From positions 27,012,477 to 27,076,476 of the forward strand of contig JAIUCV010000008.1 in NCBI GenBank assembly GCA_026724425.1: a stretch of DNA of 64,000 nucleotides. Reading direction: 5' to 3'. Each line of letters starts with the position of its first letter. The first letter of the stretch is position 1. The notes below the pieces were generated by a model. That model saw nothing but the letters and a program-made list of their open reading frames with translations. It did no database searches and was not told the DNA's origin. The DNA is from Erythrophleum ivorense (lineage: Eukaryota; Streptophyta; Magnoliopsida; Fabales; Fabaceae). Positions 12,203 to 25,443 of this stretch are shown here, in pieces. Both the position numbers and the translations under genes were made by a program.

Positions 12203-14508
12203 TTGGACATCATTTGACCATCAGATGACACAGAATACAAAACTGACTATATGAATAGTATATGCACTAGAACAGAAGAAAAATCTCAACTTTGAAAATT
12301 CATAATTAATTCTGTAGAGTTTCAATTTTTTTGCACTTTAGCTTCCCAAAAATCTCTCAATGAGCCCTATATGTTTGCAAAATTTCATAGAAAGATTCAT
12401 CCATTTGGTCAATTTATGCCATAGGGTTCCAGTTTGGTCATTTTCATGGTCTTTACAAGCACCAAAGTATCCAAATTTACTTCCCAAGCTTGTGTGGCCA
12501 CTTGAGCACGTGGGATTGCACCAAACTGACATTTTAAACTTGTCTCAAAGGTGCACAAACCTAGAATTTGCAAACTCACTCTCTCACTCCATGCCATACA
12601 TACATTTCCATAATGCTAGTCTTGCCATCCTATGTCCAAAGTGCACATTTCCATACATATAACCTTAAATCTCATTTGTACATGATACATTAGCATAATT
12701 ATACATGTTCATAACATCATAGGATATATACAACAATAGATTACAATATTTGCCACTCATATGGCCTTAAAGAAACAAAATCTATGCACTTTGATATCAT
12801 GCTTCCACCTTTCAAGTGGTTAGCTTCCATTTCCTTGTTCTCTTAGTCAACCTAGCATGTTAGAACATTAGAGAGGAGGGAATAAGATTCAAAAATCTCA
12901 ATAGCTCAGCTCCCATTTTAACCATGCATAAAGTGTGCAAATCATTTCTTACAAATGCATACATGGACATATTAAATAACATGAACATTCAAGAGACAAT
13001 CTTGGCATGTGAGTAAGTCATACAAGGTATCCATAGGCTTGCTAAGTAAGTGGATTAACCTCACCCATTCACTTGTGGATTTTGGACTTGCCTCACTCAT
13101 TTCTTTAAGAGATTTTTGACTTTACCTTACTCTTAGGAGACTATTTACTTTGTCTCAACCAACTTTAAGGGTTCTTGGCTTATCCTCACCATAGCTAGAG
13201 GGTAGGCAAGCATGTAAAACATCATTTGCATACATAAAACATCATCATAGTACCATGGAATAAGAGCTCATGCCCAAATACTTTTTATAGCTCAAAACAT
13301 ATATACATATATTCAAAGACAATGTAAACACACAATCACGCATGAGAGAAGGTGGAGAGAGCTACCTTGATTGTAATAACACACTTTTCTCCTTGGATTT
13401 CTCTCCCTTCCTCAGCCTCACACACATAAAGGTGTGGGATTGGTTTCTCTTTGCCTAAACATAATTTATGGAAGCCAATTAGGTTTATGGAATTAATTCT
13501 AAGGCTACACATCTTCCTTAAACACTAACTTTGTCTATTAACCCCTTTATGGTTCCAACAATACACCTAATGAAGTAACGCCCATCATATGAGTTCTAGG
13601 CTCCATTCTTTCCTTTCATATATGATGTTTAACTCCTTTTGAGCCTCTTGGAGTCATCACACAATTAAAATAAAGAGCTTAACTACATGTTGGTTCTTTA
13701 GGTCATATTATGGAACAAAGACACCAATTTATTTTCTAGGCCTCCTAAATTTTTCCCAAGGCTTCCCCTCATTTTCATTCATCATATATGACTCAAAAAT
13801 GGGTTTGGAAAAATTTTAAACTCTCCCTAGGTGTCCTAACCATATTAGGCCAAGCTTATGTCTTCTTTAGCCTCCATGGAGTTTGCTTTGTTTTCTTGAT
13901 AGAGGATGCATATAGGGAGATTTCTAGGGATCTAAGGAGCTCATTTAAACATTCATTTAGGCCTAGGAATAATTATATCAAATTAGATTTCCAAGGGAAC
14001 CCATGAAACCCTAGGTTTGCCACCTTAAAAATCAATAGCCTTTTCTTGAATTTCTTTGCATATTTTTACTCTCCTCCCTTAAATTCATAGAATTCACTCT
14101 TGGTTCTACCAAAAATTCAAGCCCTCTTGTAGCTACATATATAGGGTGAAATAGGGAGAAGGAGGGGGAAGGAGTAGCTACTATAGGATGGAGATTTTAC
14201 TTTGTTTCCTTGGCTTTTCTTGCTTGTTTCTCACTTTTCTTGGCCTCCTTTCTTCAAATCCGAATTTTCCCTTTGTTCTGCCCTCAAAATAGATCCCTAA
14301 ACTTCAATTAAATCATAGGAAAGAAAGGGAAATGAAGGAAAAGAGGTTTGCTAAAGAGAAAGCATGAAAAACCAAGAAAATCCACACCTTTCTACCTTAT
14401 TTTTCTCCTTCCTTCATCCTCCTCTTGGTGTGCCTCATTCCTTAGGGTTTTCTTCTGGTCTAGGGGCAGAAACAAGTATGGCTAAATGAAGGGGAAGATG
14501 GGGCGCCT

Positions 14509-14518
14509 TATATATATA
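14509..14518 (-). promoter_or_regulatory. LTR TATA box (element A 5' LTR)
   Basis: A run of alternating T and A lies in the same position relative to the LTR start, about 0.5-0.6 kb in, as the TATA boxes of the plus-strand copies. It is followed on the minus strand by GGCGCCCC and then a conserved leader. It is probably the core promoter of the LTR; no transcription is implied today. Confidence 0.55.
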
Positions 14519-15066
14519 GAGAGGTTTAAGAAGGATTTTTCAAAAATTTTCATTTTGCCTTCTGTTCTTGGCATTTTTATTTCTAATTCGTTTTAACTCC
14601 TTTTTGAGAACCATCTTTTCCATGATGAAATTTAGGTCTTCAATTTAGTAAAATGCCTTTAGAATCACTTAAATTGGAGCTAAAACCTTCCCAAATAAAT
14701 CAATCAAAGTTTAGGTTAATCGATATTAGAAAACATACACCAGAAGGGTTTTAACTATCCTAGGGCTTTCCATAGTTTTCAAGGCCTTTGAAAACCCTGG
14801 AGAACTTAAAACTTTCATTTAGAAAGTCTTCCTGTGTAAATTCTAAAATTTGCTCAAAATGACGAAAATGCTCTTATGTTTCGTCAACCTTTCATCATAA
14901 TGCCCTTACATTTAGGAGTCTAGAATGCTTTCCATATTTGTTGGGACCTTAACTAAGTCATTTTGGGGGACTTCCTTTTGTATCCAGTGAGATTCATATG
15001 TTTGCGAAGATACTATACGTTATGTTTCTCGCATTTTCTCTCATTTTCAGAGAATCGGATATTACA

Positions 15067-16037
15067 GGGTGCGAGAGTGATTTTTCAAATTTTGGGTTTA
15101 TATACCTTTGAGACAAGTTTAGAATGTCATTTTGGTGCATTTCCACGTATTCAAGTGGTCATTGTTGCCTTGGAACTCAAAAGGGACCATTTGAATCCTT
15201 TGTAAGACACAAAATGAGCTATTTTGCAACCTAATATTAAGATATGACCAAATAAACGAATTTTCCCATGAAATTCGGCACACATATAGCTCTTATCTAG
15301 AGCTTTTTGGGAAGCTAAAGACTAGATTATTTAGTGTTTTGTGGAATTAATTATGATTTTTCAAAGTTGGCATTTTTCTGCTGAACTAATACAGGTACTG
15401 TTCCATATGGTCAGAAACTTGGGCTATGTTATTTGAGGGACAAATGATGTCTAATGCTCATGAAATTTTATAACAATAAACTAAACATGATAAGCTTTCC
15501 ATCACCACCAAGATCACCCCAATTGGACCTTTGAGTAGGGAGATATGAATTTTTGAAGTTGGAGGTCAATGCTAGGGACAATAGTTGACCTTTGGTACTG
15601 TTCTATCAATTTTTGGTGGATAGCAACTCCTGTTGAAGTTTGGAAATATTTGTACATAAAGTAGACTTCTATATCTTTCTAGAATTGTAAAGAATTCATA
15701 ATTTCAATTTTTCTAAAATTAGTTATAATTTTTCAAAATATATGACAGAAAGTTGGAAATTCTGGCCTAGGTTGCACCTAGCATTTTTGTGTATTCCATC
15801 CACTTGCATGAGCTTTAAGCTACTTCCTTGAATGGTTATGAGTTGTATTTGTTGAATTAAATATGAAAATTAGTTAAATGAGTTCATATGATACACAAGA
15901 CACTGAATAAAAAATTCATCCCCTACATAATGCAAATTTATTCATTATTTTTAATGCTCTTTCATTGGAAACTTATGTAATTCTTGGAACTGAGCTTGCA
16001 CAAGGAATGAGATAAGCCATATAATTATGGTGTTGCA
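15067..16037 (+). mobile_element. F1 LTR, 3' part; host of element A
   Basis: This is the last kilobase of a plus-strand F1 LTR, from GGGTGCGAGAGTG to GTGTTGCA (family end GTGTTACA with an A-to-G change). Its left part lies beyond element A and outside the window. It is followed by minus-strand F1 LTR sequence at 16038, so it had itself inserted into another F1 LTR. The expected right target duplication is TTTTT (16038-16042), whose partner is not in view. Confidence 0.75.
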
Positions 16038-16920
16038 TTTTTTGTCTAGCCTCATCCAATTCTTTGGGACTTTTGGATTTGTCTTACCTATTTTTAGAAA
16101 CTTTTGACTTAGCTTTACTCCTTCTTGAGACTTTTGGCTATATCTTACCTATTTTTAGGGACTTTTAGTTTCTCCTCATTGGTTCTAAAGACTTTTGGCA
16201 CAACTTCACCCATTCAAGCCATTTTCCATTCAAAACATGTTTCAAGAAGCATAATGGTACCATAGCATTTCATCAATAGCTATAAACATATTTCATGGTT
16301 CAAATATACATATAAGCATACAATGACAATCAAACATCCAAGACATGCATATAAGAAAGGATAGAGAGCTACCTCAAGTCAAGAAGTACACTTTTTTTCT
16401 TGATTTTTTCCTTCTCCTTCTCAGCCACACACACAAAACTAGGAGAAGCTTGATTTACTTAGCCTAAAAACATCAAATGAGATACAATTACATCATTGGA
16501 ACAAGTTTTAACCTCATACAAACTCTATGCAAGTTTACTTTATCTTATGGCATAGTTATGGTTCAATATAAGTGCATAATGAAGTAACCCCTAGAATTCA
16601 TGATCTTGGCTTCAATTTCTCATTCAATCTAAGTTATATGACTCCATTAGAACTCATTAGAGTTATCACCGATTCAATTCAAGGAGCCTAACTCAAGTTG
16701 CTTCTTTATGTCTTAAAAAGGTACCTAAACTTTCATCTCATAAGCCATAACTTTTAAGTTCAAACCAATGCCTCCCTTGGTGTTTGTTAATCATATTTAG
16801 ACCATTTATATCCTTGGAATCAAAGAACCCTAGGCACTTGTTCTTATCCTTGGCTGAGACATGTAGCAATTTAATGACCCATAGAGTTTGCTTGATTTTT
16901 CTTAGGGAAATGGCACTTGT
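16038..16920 (-). mobile_element. F1 LTR D, minus, first visible segment
   Basis: This segment aligns with about position 1400 to 2280 of the minus-strand F1 LTRs, for example the part of the copy starting at 16974 that lies around 18375. It ends in GGCACTTGT, where an F2 LTR begins. The same LTR resumes at 44149 with CTTGTGAAGCTTCC. The joined site GGCACTTGTGAAGCTT exists intact, reversed, near 53106. The left part is outside the window. Confidence 0.75.
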
Positions 16921-16973
16921 TGTAACAACCTTAATTCTTAATTACTATGATTAGGATTAATAGCATGATTAGT

Positions 16974-19900
16974 TGTAAACCATATCTATTTAGCTTACCT
17001 CATCTCATTTCAAGTTCATTACCTTGGCCAAGCATAATTTCTCAAGAAAACACCATCAAAATAATAGAATATTTTTTGCATTGCACAGCGGATAAAAATT
17101 TCATTTCATGTCCCGTGAACCATATGAACTCATCCATCTCATTCTCCTATTTAAATACATACATACAACTTAAAACTATCTTAAAATGTGGCCAACAACT
17201 CGAGGTCATAGCATACATACACAAAATAATACAAGGTTGCCTCGGGTTTAGCTGCTAGATTTCTAATACCAACTTTAAAAAATCATAACTAAATCTAAAA
17301 AAATTGAAATCATGCACACTATATCATTCTGGAAAGCTATAGATGCTAAATTTATCCTGAAAATAAGTCTAGACTAAAACAAGAACATTTGACTATTGTA
17401 AATTGATGGAACAGTACCAAAGGTACTACTGCATTACTAGTTCTGACTTTGAACTTCAAAAATTCATATTTCTCTGCTTAGGCATCCAATTGGGGTGATC
17501 TCAGTAGCCATAGAAAGCTTATCATGTATAGTTTATTCTTGTAAAATTTCATGAGTATTGGACACCAACTGGCCATATGAATAGTAACCACATCAAAATA
17601 GCAGAAATTTAGCAACTTTGAAAATTCATAATTAATTCCACAAAGCTCTAAATAATCTAGTCTTTAGCTTCCCAAAAATCTCTAGATGAAATCTATACTC
17701 ATGCCAAATTTCATGAGAAAATTCGTTCATTTAATTAGATCTTGACATAGGGTTGCAAAATGCCACATTTTGGCTCCTTAAAGGATCCCAAATGGTCCAT
17801 TTTTGCTTCTAGCTATTCTAAGGCCACTTGAGCATGTGGGAAAGTATTAAAATATTCTATCAAACATATCTCAAAAGTCCACAAACCCAAATCTCATGAA
17901 CTCACTCTCCCACTCCAAGATATATACAAAGCATACATGAGCAATTCTCGCCATTCAATGTAAAAAATATGCCATTCCATTCATTTGCTTCCAATATTCA
18001 TATATACATCACATATCCATATATTCATATATGTTAAAAAGGTTATACATCATATACATCATTGAATTACATCTTGTGACAACAAAGTAGCTATAAAAGA
18101 GCAAAATAACACAACTTCTTGTCATTCTCTCATCTTCCAACTTGGTGGCTCCCATTTCCTTGCTCACTTGGTCTGCTTAGGCATGTTAAATAATAGGGGA
18201 GGAAAGAATGAGATTCTAGGAATCCCAATAGCTCCTCTCCCTTTCAACCACACATAAAGGATGCAAATTCAAGTCTAAAAATGCATGCATGTCTATCTTG
18301 AAATGCATAAACATACATGGAATATTTCTTACATTCAAGAAGTCATATATCACATACATAGGCTTGTCAAAGGCATTGGTTTAACCTCATCCATTCTCTT
18401 TGGGATTTTTGGACTTGTCTCACCCATTTTCTTAAAGGACTTTTGACTAAGCCTCACTCTTTAGAGACTTTTGACTTTGTCTTACCCATTCTTAGGGGCT
18501 TTTGGCTCATCCTCACCCTAACTAAGGAACTTTTGGCTTCACCATACTCATGCAAGCCATTTATGTTCATAAAACATCATTCGAGTACATAAACAAAGCA
18601 TCACAGTACCATGGCATATAGATACATGCTAGAAACATCTTTCATGGCTTAGACATATATACACACATTCAAAGACAAGAAAACATCCAAAGATGCATGA
18701 TAGAAAGAAGAGAGAGCTACCTTATACAGAAGAACACACTTTATCCTTGGAAATGCTTCCTCTCCCTCAGCCAAACATTCACAAGGATGTGGAATTTGAT
18801 TCCTGTGGCCTAAACATATCATATGGAAGCCAATTACACTCTTGGAACAACTTCTAAAGCTACACATGCACTTGAAAAGCTAGATTGCTTCTAAGGTTCA
18901 ATTATGGTTCCATAAGGCACCTAGTGAAGCAACCTTAGTAAACCATGATCTTGGCTCCATTATTTCCCTTAATCTATGACTCTTGACTCCATTTAAAGTC
19001 CTTGGAGCCACCACACATTCATTTCAAGGAGCCTAGCTAGGTGCTGCTTCATTATGCTACAATATGGAACCTATACCTCCATCTTACTTCCTAGGCTTCC
19101 AAAAATTTTTTCAAGGCTTTCTCTCATACTCTCCCATCATATATGATGTAAAACCAAACTTGGAAGAATTTAAAATCATGCCTAAGTATTGGTTCTGCCC
19201 TAGGCCGAGCCATGGCCTTCAATGAGCACCTATGGAATTGCTTTGTTTTCTTGGATGGGACATGCATGTGGGAAGCTTTCTAGGGATCTTAAAAGCTCAT
19301 ACAAACATTCAATTAGGCTTGAAAACTTTTGAATAAAATTAGAATTTTGATTTTGTTCTCAAAACCCTAGCTTTTCTATCTTACAATTTCATGGTTCTTT
19401 CTTTGTTTCCTTTACATATTCTTTCTTCCTACACTCAAATTCATATGATTCACTCTTGGTTCTGCCTAAAAATAACTCCCTCATGTTTACTCCTATGAAG
19501 GCCGAAACTCACCCATACATGAATAAGAAGGAAGAAGCATGGAGGCTAATGGTTTTACCTTGAATTCAAGTTTTTCTCAAGAGTTTTTCCTTTCCCTTTG
19601 GCTCTCTTCCTCCAACTCAAACTCCTCCCCTCTGGTCTGAGCTCAAAACAAAACCAAAAGCTTCAATAAATCTATGGAAAGGAAGAGAAGAAGGAGGAGA
19701 AGGAGTTTACTAAAGAGAAACTAAGAGAATTCATGAATTTCCATATCTTTCACTTGGTTTTTCTTCTCCTTTTTCCTCTTCCCTTGTACTCCTTTCTCTC
19801 TAGGTCTCCCTCCCTATTTTTGGCAAAAGTGAAGTCAATTTAGGGAGGAGAATGGTGGGGCGTGACTTATAGGCAATAAGGAAATAAAATTTGTTCTAAA

Positions 19901-20414
19901 GAAATTCCATTTATGTCCCATAAACTTGGCATTTTTGTTTATAGTTCGTTTTAGCTCCTTTTTTAGAACCGTCTTTTCATTATAAAATTTAGGTTCTCAA
20001 TGTTATAAAATGCCTTTAGAATCACTCAATTTAGAGCTAAAACCATCCCAAAAGAAAAAGGTTAAAGTTCGGGTCAATTGTCATTAAAAAATATATACCA
20101 GAGGGGTTTTAACTGTCCCATGGCTTCCCATGATTTTTAAGGCCTCTGAGAATCCTGGAGAACTTAAATTTTCCATTTAGAAAGTCCTCCTATAAGCATT
20201 CTAAACATTTTCTAAAATTACAAAAATGCCATTACATTTTAAATTCCGTTTAGTTATTTTAACTTCTGTTTCAGAGCACCTCTGACCTCCTATTTTTATT
20301 ACTCAGGGTCTAGATCATTATTCTAATTTTTCTAGACCTTCACCAATATATTTCAGAGGACTTACTCTTAAAACATATATGTTTTCATCATTTTTACAAA
20401 AATTGGACATTACA
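16974..20414 (-). mobile_element. Solo F1 LTR with TTAGT target duplication
   Basis: A 3.44 kb minus-strand LTR reading TGTAAACCATATC (family TGTAACACCATATC) to TGGACATTACA. The exact target duplication TTAGT occupies 16969-16973 and 20415-20419. It sits in the F2 LTR just 53 bases from its edge. By eye it is very similar to the F1 LTR starting at 22680, for example around 18660-18840 against 24310-24500. These two therefore belong to one subfamily. Confidence 0.92.
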
Positions 20415-20419
20415 TTAGT

Positions 20420-22679
20420 AATCACAAATTAAGGTCTAAAGTCATTATAAATCTTATTAGGGTCATTTGCTAAACAACCACAACTAATCATATCCATAAG
20501 TGATCATAAATATCATTTAAGACCTTTGATTCATCTTGCTATTGATTTGTACTCACAAAAACCTCTTATAAATACTCCCAAGTTATTGCACAACTTGATC
20601 ATAGTAAATCTCAAGGTCTTTAAGTAAAAATTAGGAGTTTGGGAACCTTCGCCGCAACTTGAACCTTCCCTATCAAGGATAAGTTAGTTATTTGTACACT
20701 CGTGCCATGGCATAAGTGGCTACTATAACTCAAAACTGAAATTTCGCACTTGTATTGCAGCAGAGTGCTCTCGGAGACCTACTATTCACGTTTTTGTGAT
20801 TCTCACCGCAGCAGGTTGGATCCTCATCGAGGCGAGCCCATGTGGCACCGTGGCAGGTGTGCCTCTTGGAACTCTCCTTCTAATTCATTTGAATTATGCC
20901 ACGGCAAAAGTACTTGCATCGCAACAAAGTTGGATTTCATTACCCTTCCTAGGTGAAATTTTCATCTTGTGCCACAGTAGGACATCTCGCGCCACGACAC
21001 TTATCACCTTTGATTGACTATTTGCTGTGACTTATGGTGTTTTGGCCATGGCTCAACTCTATCTGGCACTTAGACTCTTATTTTTATGCTCTCTAATCAA
21101 TTCCCACTAGTCCTAGATGGATTCTAGGATTTGGTTGGCTAACATCTATGGTTTTCTTGACCTCCCAACTCCCATTTTGCCATGATTCATTAATCCTCAC
21201 TGTTTACTGGTCTTAGGTTGTATAAGAGCAATTAAAACTTAATTCCATATTAGTTAATTCCCCTCCTATGATAGCAAAAGTGTTTCGACCACAAGATACA
21301 TAGAACTAAGCTTAATAGTTACATAATATCAAGTCATTCAACAAGTATTGTCAGATACAATCACAATGTTTGATTCCATGGTAATTATATTATATAACTA
21401 GTCCTTATACTTGGTAATTCATGATGCAATGTAGCAAATACATAAAAAATAATATCTTGTTACACAAACCCAATTTGACAAGGTTTTTAAACCTATGTGC
21501 TACTAAACCATACATTATGCTTCCATTAATTTCTCCTTGCCACTAGGAGTTTGGTCCTTGAAAATGTTAGCCCACAACTAGAGTAAGATATACAATCTCA
21601 ATAACAAGAGGTAAATTTCATATATATGTGTAAACTAATCAACATAATGCATTTTCATATCATCCAATACTAGAATCATCAATTTAATTAACAAATGAAC
21701 TAGTTGAGCTACAAGTGATTACTATTCCATACCAGGAATCACATCAAACATGTTAAAGGCCAATAATACCTAGAGAGGCCCTTCCATGACACCTACTCCC
21801 CTAATGAGCACAACTTGAGCTCATTGCATTCAAGGGTTTGTTTACAACCCGATGCTCGATCGAAGCACAATGCACAGGTGGCAGCTGCACCACAGCTCCA
21901 CTATGGACTCATAAGGTCCAATCACAACAATAATCAAATATCTAACCAATCATTTAGCATTTCAAAATCATACATGTATATCAAAATATCAAATTAAAAT
22001 TAGCATATACATGGAATTAGGAAATTACCCTAGTTATCTCAACGAAGCCAATTATTCTTCCTCTAGTTGCCATTAAAATCCAAATACACATCAAGTCTAT
22101 GACAAGTATAATTATCATCATTTAACTATCATTAGTAAGGAATTTTCTATCCATTGATTAATTTTATTAAGAATCTATCAAGAATTACTTACCTAGTTCC
22201 CAAAGAGTCTATTGTTCCAATTCAACGTCAAAACACCAAAAATTCACAATGGTTCACTCCTCACTCCTCCATTTTCACACATGCAAAAGCCATGCACCAA
22301 AAATAAATCTAAAATGGCAAAATTCCAGCATTTACACATCACAAAATGGTAGGAGATACTTACCCAATCCTTTAGTGACTCCTAAAATTCGGATTTGAGT
22401 CATCAAGCCCAGAAATTATAGTGTTTCACTTCCATCTCCTTGTATTTTCGCACTATAGTAGAACCCATTATGAAAATCAACCATAAGGGACATTTTCCAA
22501 CAAAATAACACACAAAATGGAAGGGAAATACTTATCCAACCATCCTTTTTACTTTTAACTCTAAAAATCTTGCAATAATCATCTAAAGACCAGATTTCCC
22601 ATTAAGAAGAGATGAAAATTCCTCAAATGACAAACCAATCAAACCATAATGTAGAAGAAGAGGAGAGGAGTAAGTTTTA
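20420..22679 (-). mobile_element. F2 LTR middle segment with GC-rich motif cluster
   Basis: This is the main body of the F2 LTR. Between about 20640 and 21050 it contains a cluster of short GC-rich motifs resembling GCCATGGCATAAGTGG, GCCACGGCAAAAGTA and CGCGCCACGACACTT. They stand out from the AT-rich surroundings. The short ORFs at 20750-21017 merely read through these motifs in two frames and are not convincing genes. From 21050 to 22679 I see only AT-rich LTR sequence without further features. Confidence 0.6.
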
Positions 22680-25443
22680 TGTAACACCATATCTATCTAA
22701 CCTTCCTTATTCATATCTTAGCTTCCTTCCCTTGGTATAATTAGTTTTCCAAGAAAAACTCGATTAAAATATTATATTATTTTGCGTTCCGTAGTGAATA
22801 AAAATTTTATTTTATGTCTTGTGGACCATATGAACTTATCTATCTCATTCTTCTATTTAAATACATACATACAACCTAAAACCATCTTGAAATGTTGCCA
22901 AAAACTTGAGTTTATAGCATTCATACAAAAAATAATACAAGGCTATCTCGGGTTCTACTGCCAGATTTCTAGTACCAACTTTGAAAAATCATAACTAAAT
23001 CCAAAAAAATTAAAATCATTCACACTATACCATTCTATACATCTAAAGATGTTAAATTTATGTTAAAAATAAGTCCATACCAAAAAAGGAGTGTCTAGCC
23101 ACTGGAAATTGATGGAATACTACCAAAGGTACTGCTACATTACTGGTACTGACTCTAAATTTCAAAAATTCATATCTCTTTGCTCAGACATCCAATTGAG
23201 GTGATCTTGGTGGCCATAAAAATATTATCATGTATAGTTTATGCTTGTAAATTTTCATTAGTATTGGACACCATTTGGCCCTCAAATGACATGAGAAGAA
23301 ATTAACTATATGAACAGTAACCATATTAGAATAACAGAAATTTGGAAACTTTGAAAATTCATAATTAATTTCACAGAGCTCCAAATAATCTGGCCTTTAG
23401 TTTTCTAAAAATCTCTAGATGGGATATATATGCATGCCAAATTTCATGAGGAAATTCATTCATTGGTTAGGATCTTAACATAGGGTTGCAAAATACCACA
23501 TTTTGGCTTCTAAAAGGGTCCCAAATGGTCCATTTTTGCTTCTAGATTTTCTAGGGCCACTTGAGCACGTGGGAAAGTATCAAAATAACCTATTAAACAT
23601 GTCTCAAAGGTCTAAAAATCATACATAGACCATTCTTGCCATTCATTGTCAAAAATTTACTATATCATTCAAATGGCATCAACTCTAATATATACATCAA
23701 GTATCTATATAATTATACATGTTCAAAGGTTACATATCATATACATCATTGAATTTCATCTCGTGACAATAAAGTAGCTAGAAAAGAGCAAAATAACATA
23801 TTCCTTTGTCATTCTCTCATCTTCCAACTCGGTGGCTCACATTTCCTTGCTTACTTGGTTCACCTAGACATGTTAGGTAATGGGGAGGAAAGAATGAGAT
23901 TCTAGGAATTCCAATAGCTCTTCTCCCTTTCAAGCACACATAATGGATGCAAATTTAAGTCCAAAAATGCATGCATGGCTATCTTGAATTTCATAAATAT
24001 ACATGGAACATTTCTTGCATTCAAGAAGTCACATATGACATACATAGGCTTGCCAAGATAATGGTTTAGCCTCACCCATTCTTTTTGGGATTTTTGGACT
24101 TGCCTCACCCATTTTCTTAAGGGACTTTTGACTAAGCCTCATTCTTTTAGAGACTTTTGGCTTTGCCTCACCCTAGCTAAGGGACTTTTGGCTTCACCAC
24201 ACTTAAGCAAGCTAAACACATTCATAAAAAAATCATTCAAGTGAATAAACAATGCATCATAGTACCATGGCATATAGATACATGCTAGAAACATCTTTAT
24301 TGGCTTAACCGTGCACACACACATTTAAAGACAAGAAAAACACCTAATCATGCACGAGATAAAGAAGAGAGAGCTACCTTATTCACAAGAACACACTTTC
24401 TTCCTTGGAAATGCTTCCTATCCCTCAGCCAAACACTCACAAGGATGTGGGACTTGATTCCTTTGGCCTAGACATATCACATGGAAGCCAATTACACTCC
24501 TGGAACAATTTCTAAAGCTACACATGCACTTGAAAAGATAGATTGCTTCTAAAGTCTAATTATAGTTCCATAAGGCACCTAATGAAGCAACCTTAGGAAA
24601 ACATGATCTTGCCTCCATTCTCTCCCTTGAATTATGACTCTTGACCCCATTTAAACTCCTTGGAGCCATCACACATTAGTTTCAAGGAGTCTAGTTAAGT
24701 GTTGCTTCTTTATGCTACAATATGGAACCTATATCTCCATTACACTTTCTAGGCTTTCTAAAATGTTTCCAAGGCTTCCTCTCATACTCTCCCATCATAT
24801 ATGATGCAAAACCAAGCTTGGAAGAATTTGAAATCATCCCTAAGTATTGGTTTTGCCCTAGGCTGAGACATGGCCTTTAATGAGCATGCATGGGATTGTT
24901 TTGTTTTCTTAGATGGGAGATGCATGTGGGAAGCTTCCTAGGGTCTTAAGAGCTCATACAAACATTCACTTAGGCTTGGAAACTTTTAGATAAAATCATA
25001 ATTTTGATTATGTTCTCAAAACCCTAGCTTTTCTATCTTACAATTTCATGGTTCTTTCTTTGTTTCCTTTACATATTCTTTTTTCCTACACTCAAATTCA
25101 TATGATCCATTCTTAGTTCTACCCAAAAACAACTCCCTTATGTCTACTCCTATGAAGGCCAAAACTCACCCATACATGAACAAGAAGGAAGAAGCATGGA
25201 GGCTAATGGTTTTAGCTTGAATTCAAGCTTTTCTCAAGAGCTTTTCCTTTCCCTTTGGCTTTCTTCCTCCAACTCAAACTCCTCCCCTCTAGTCTGAGCT
25301 CAAAATGAAACCAAAAGCTTCAAAAAATCCGTGGAAAGGAAGAGGAGAAGGAGGAGAAAAATTTTACTAAAGAGAAGACTAAGAAAATTCATGAATTTCC
25401 ATACCTTTCACTTAGTTTTTCTTCTCATTTTCCTCTTCCCTTG

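Larger units (their letters stand above)
7721..15066 (-). mobile_element. Element A 5' LTR (F1, minus), split by a solo LTR
   Basis: The LTR begins on the + strand with TGTAACACCAT at the primer-site edge and ends with GGATATTACA at 15066. After removing the insert at 8501-12202 and one copy of its target duplication it is about 3.64 kb. The right flank at 15067 is the inside of a plus-strand F1 LTR, and GGGTG there matches the uninterrupted site in other copies (TGGGGTGAGAGAGTG). A TATA-like box on the minus strand at 14509-14518 is retained. Nothing else is encoded here. Confidence 0.85.

Noticed and set aside
20750..21017. Two overlapping ORFs in a GC-richer patch, first thought to be a host exon
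   Set aside because: Both read through the short GC motif array of the F2 LTR in different frames. There are no splice sites or recognisable protein.
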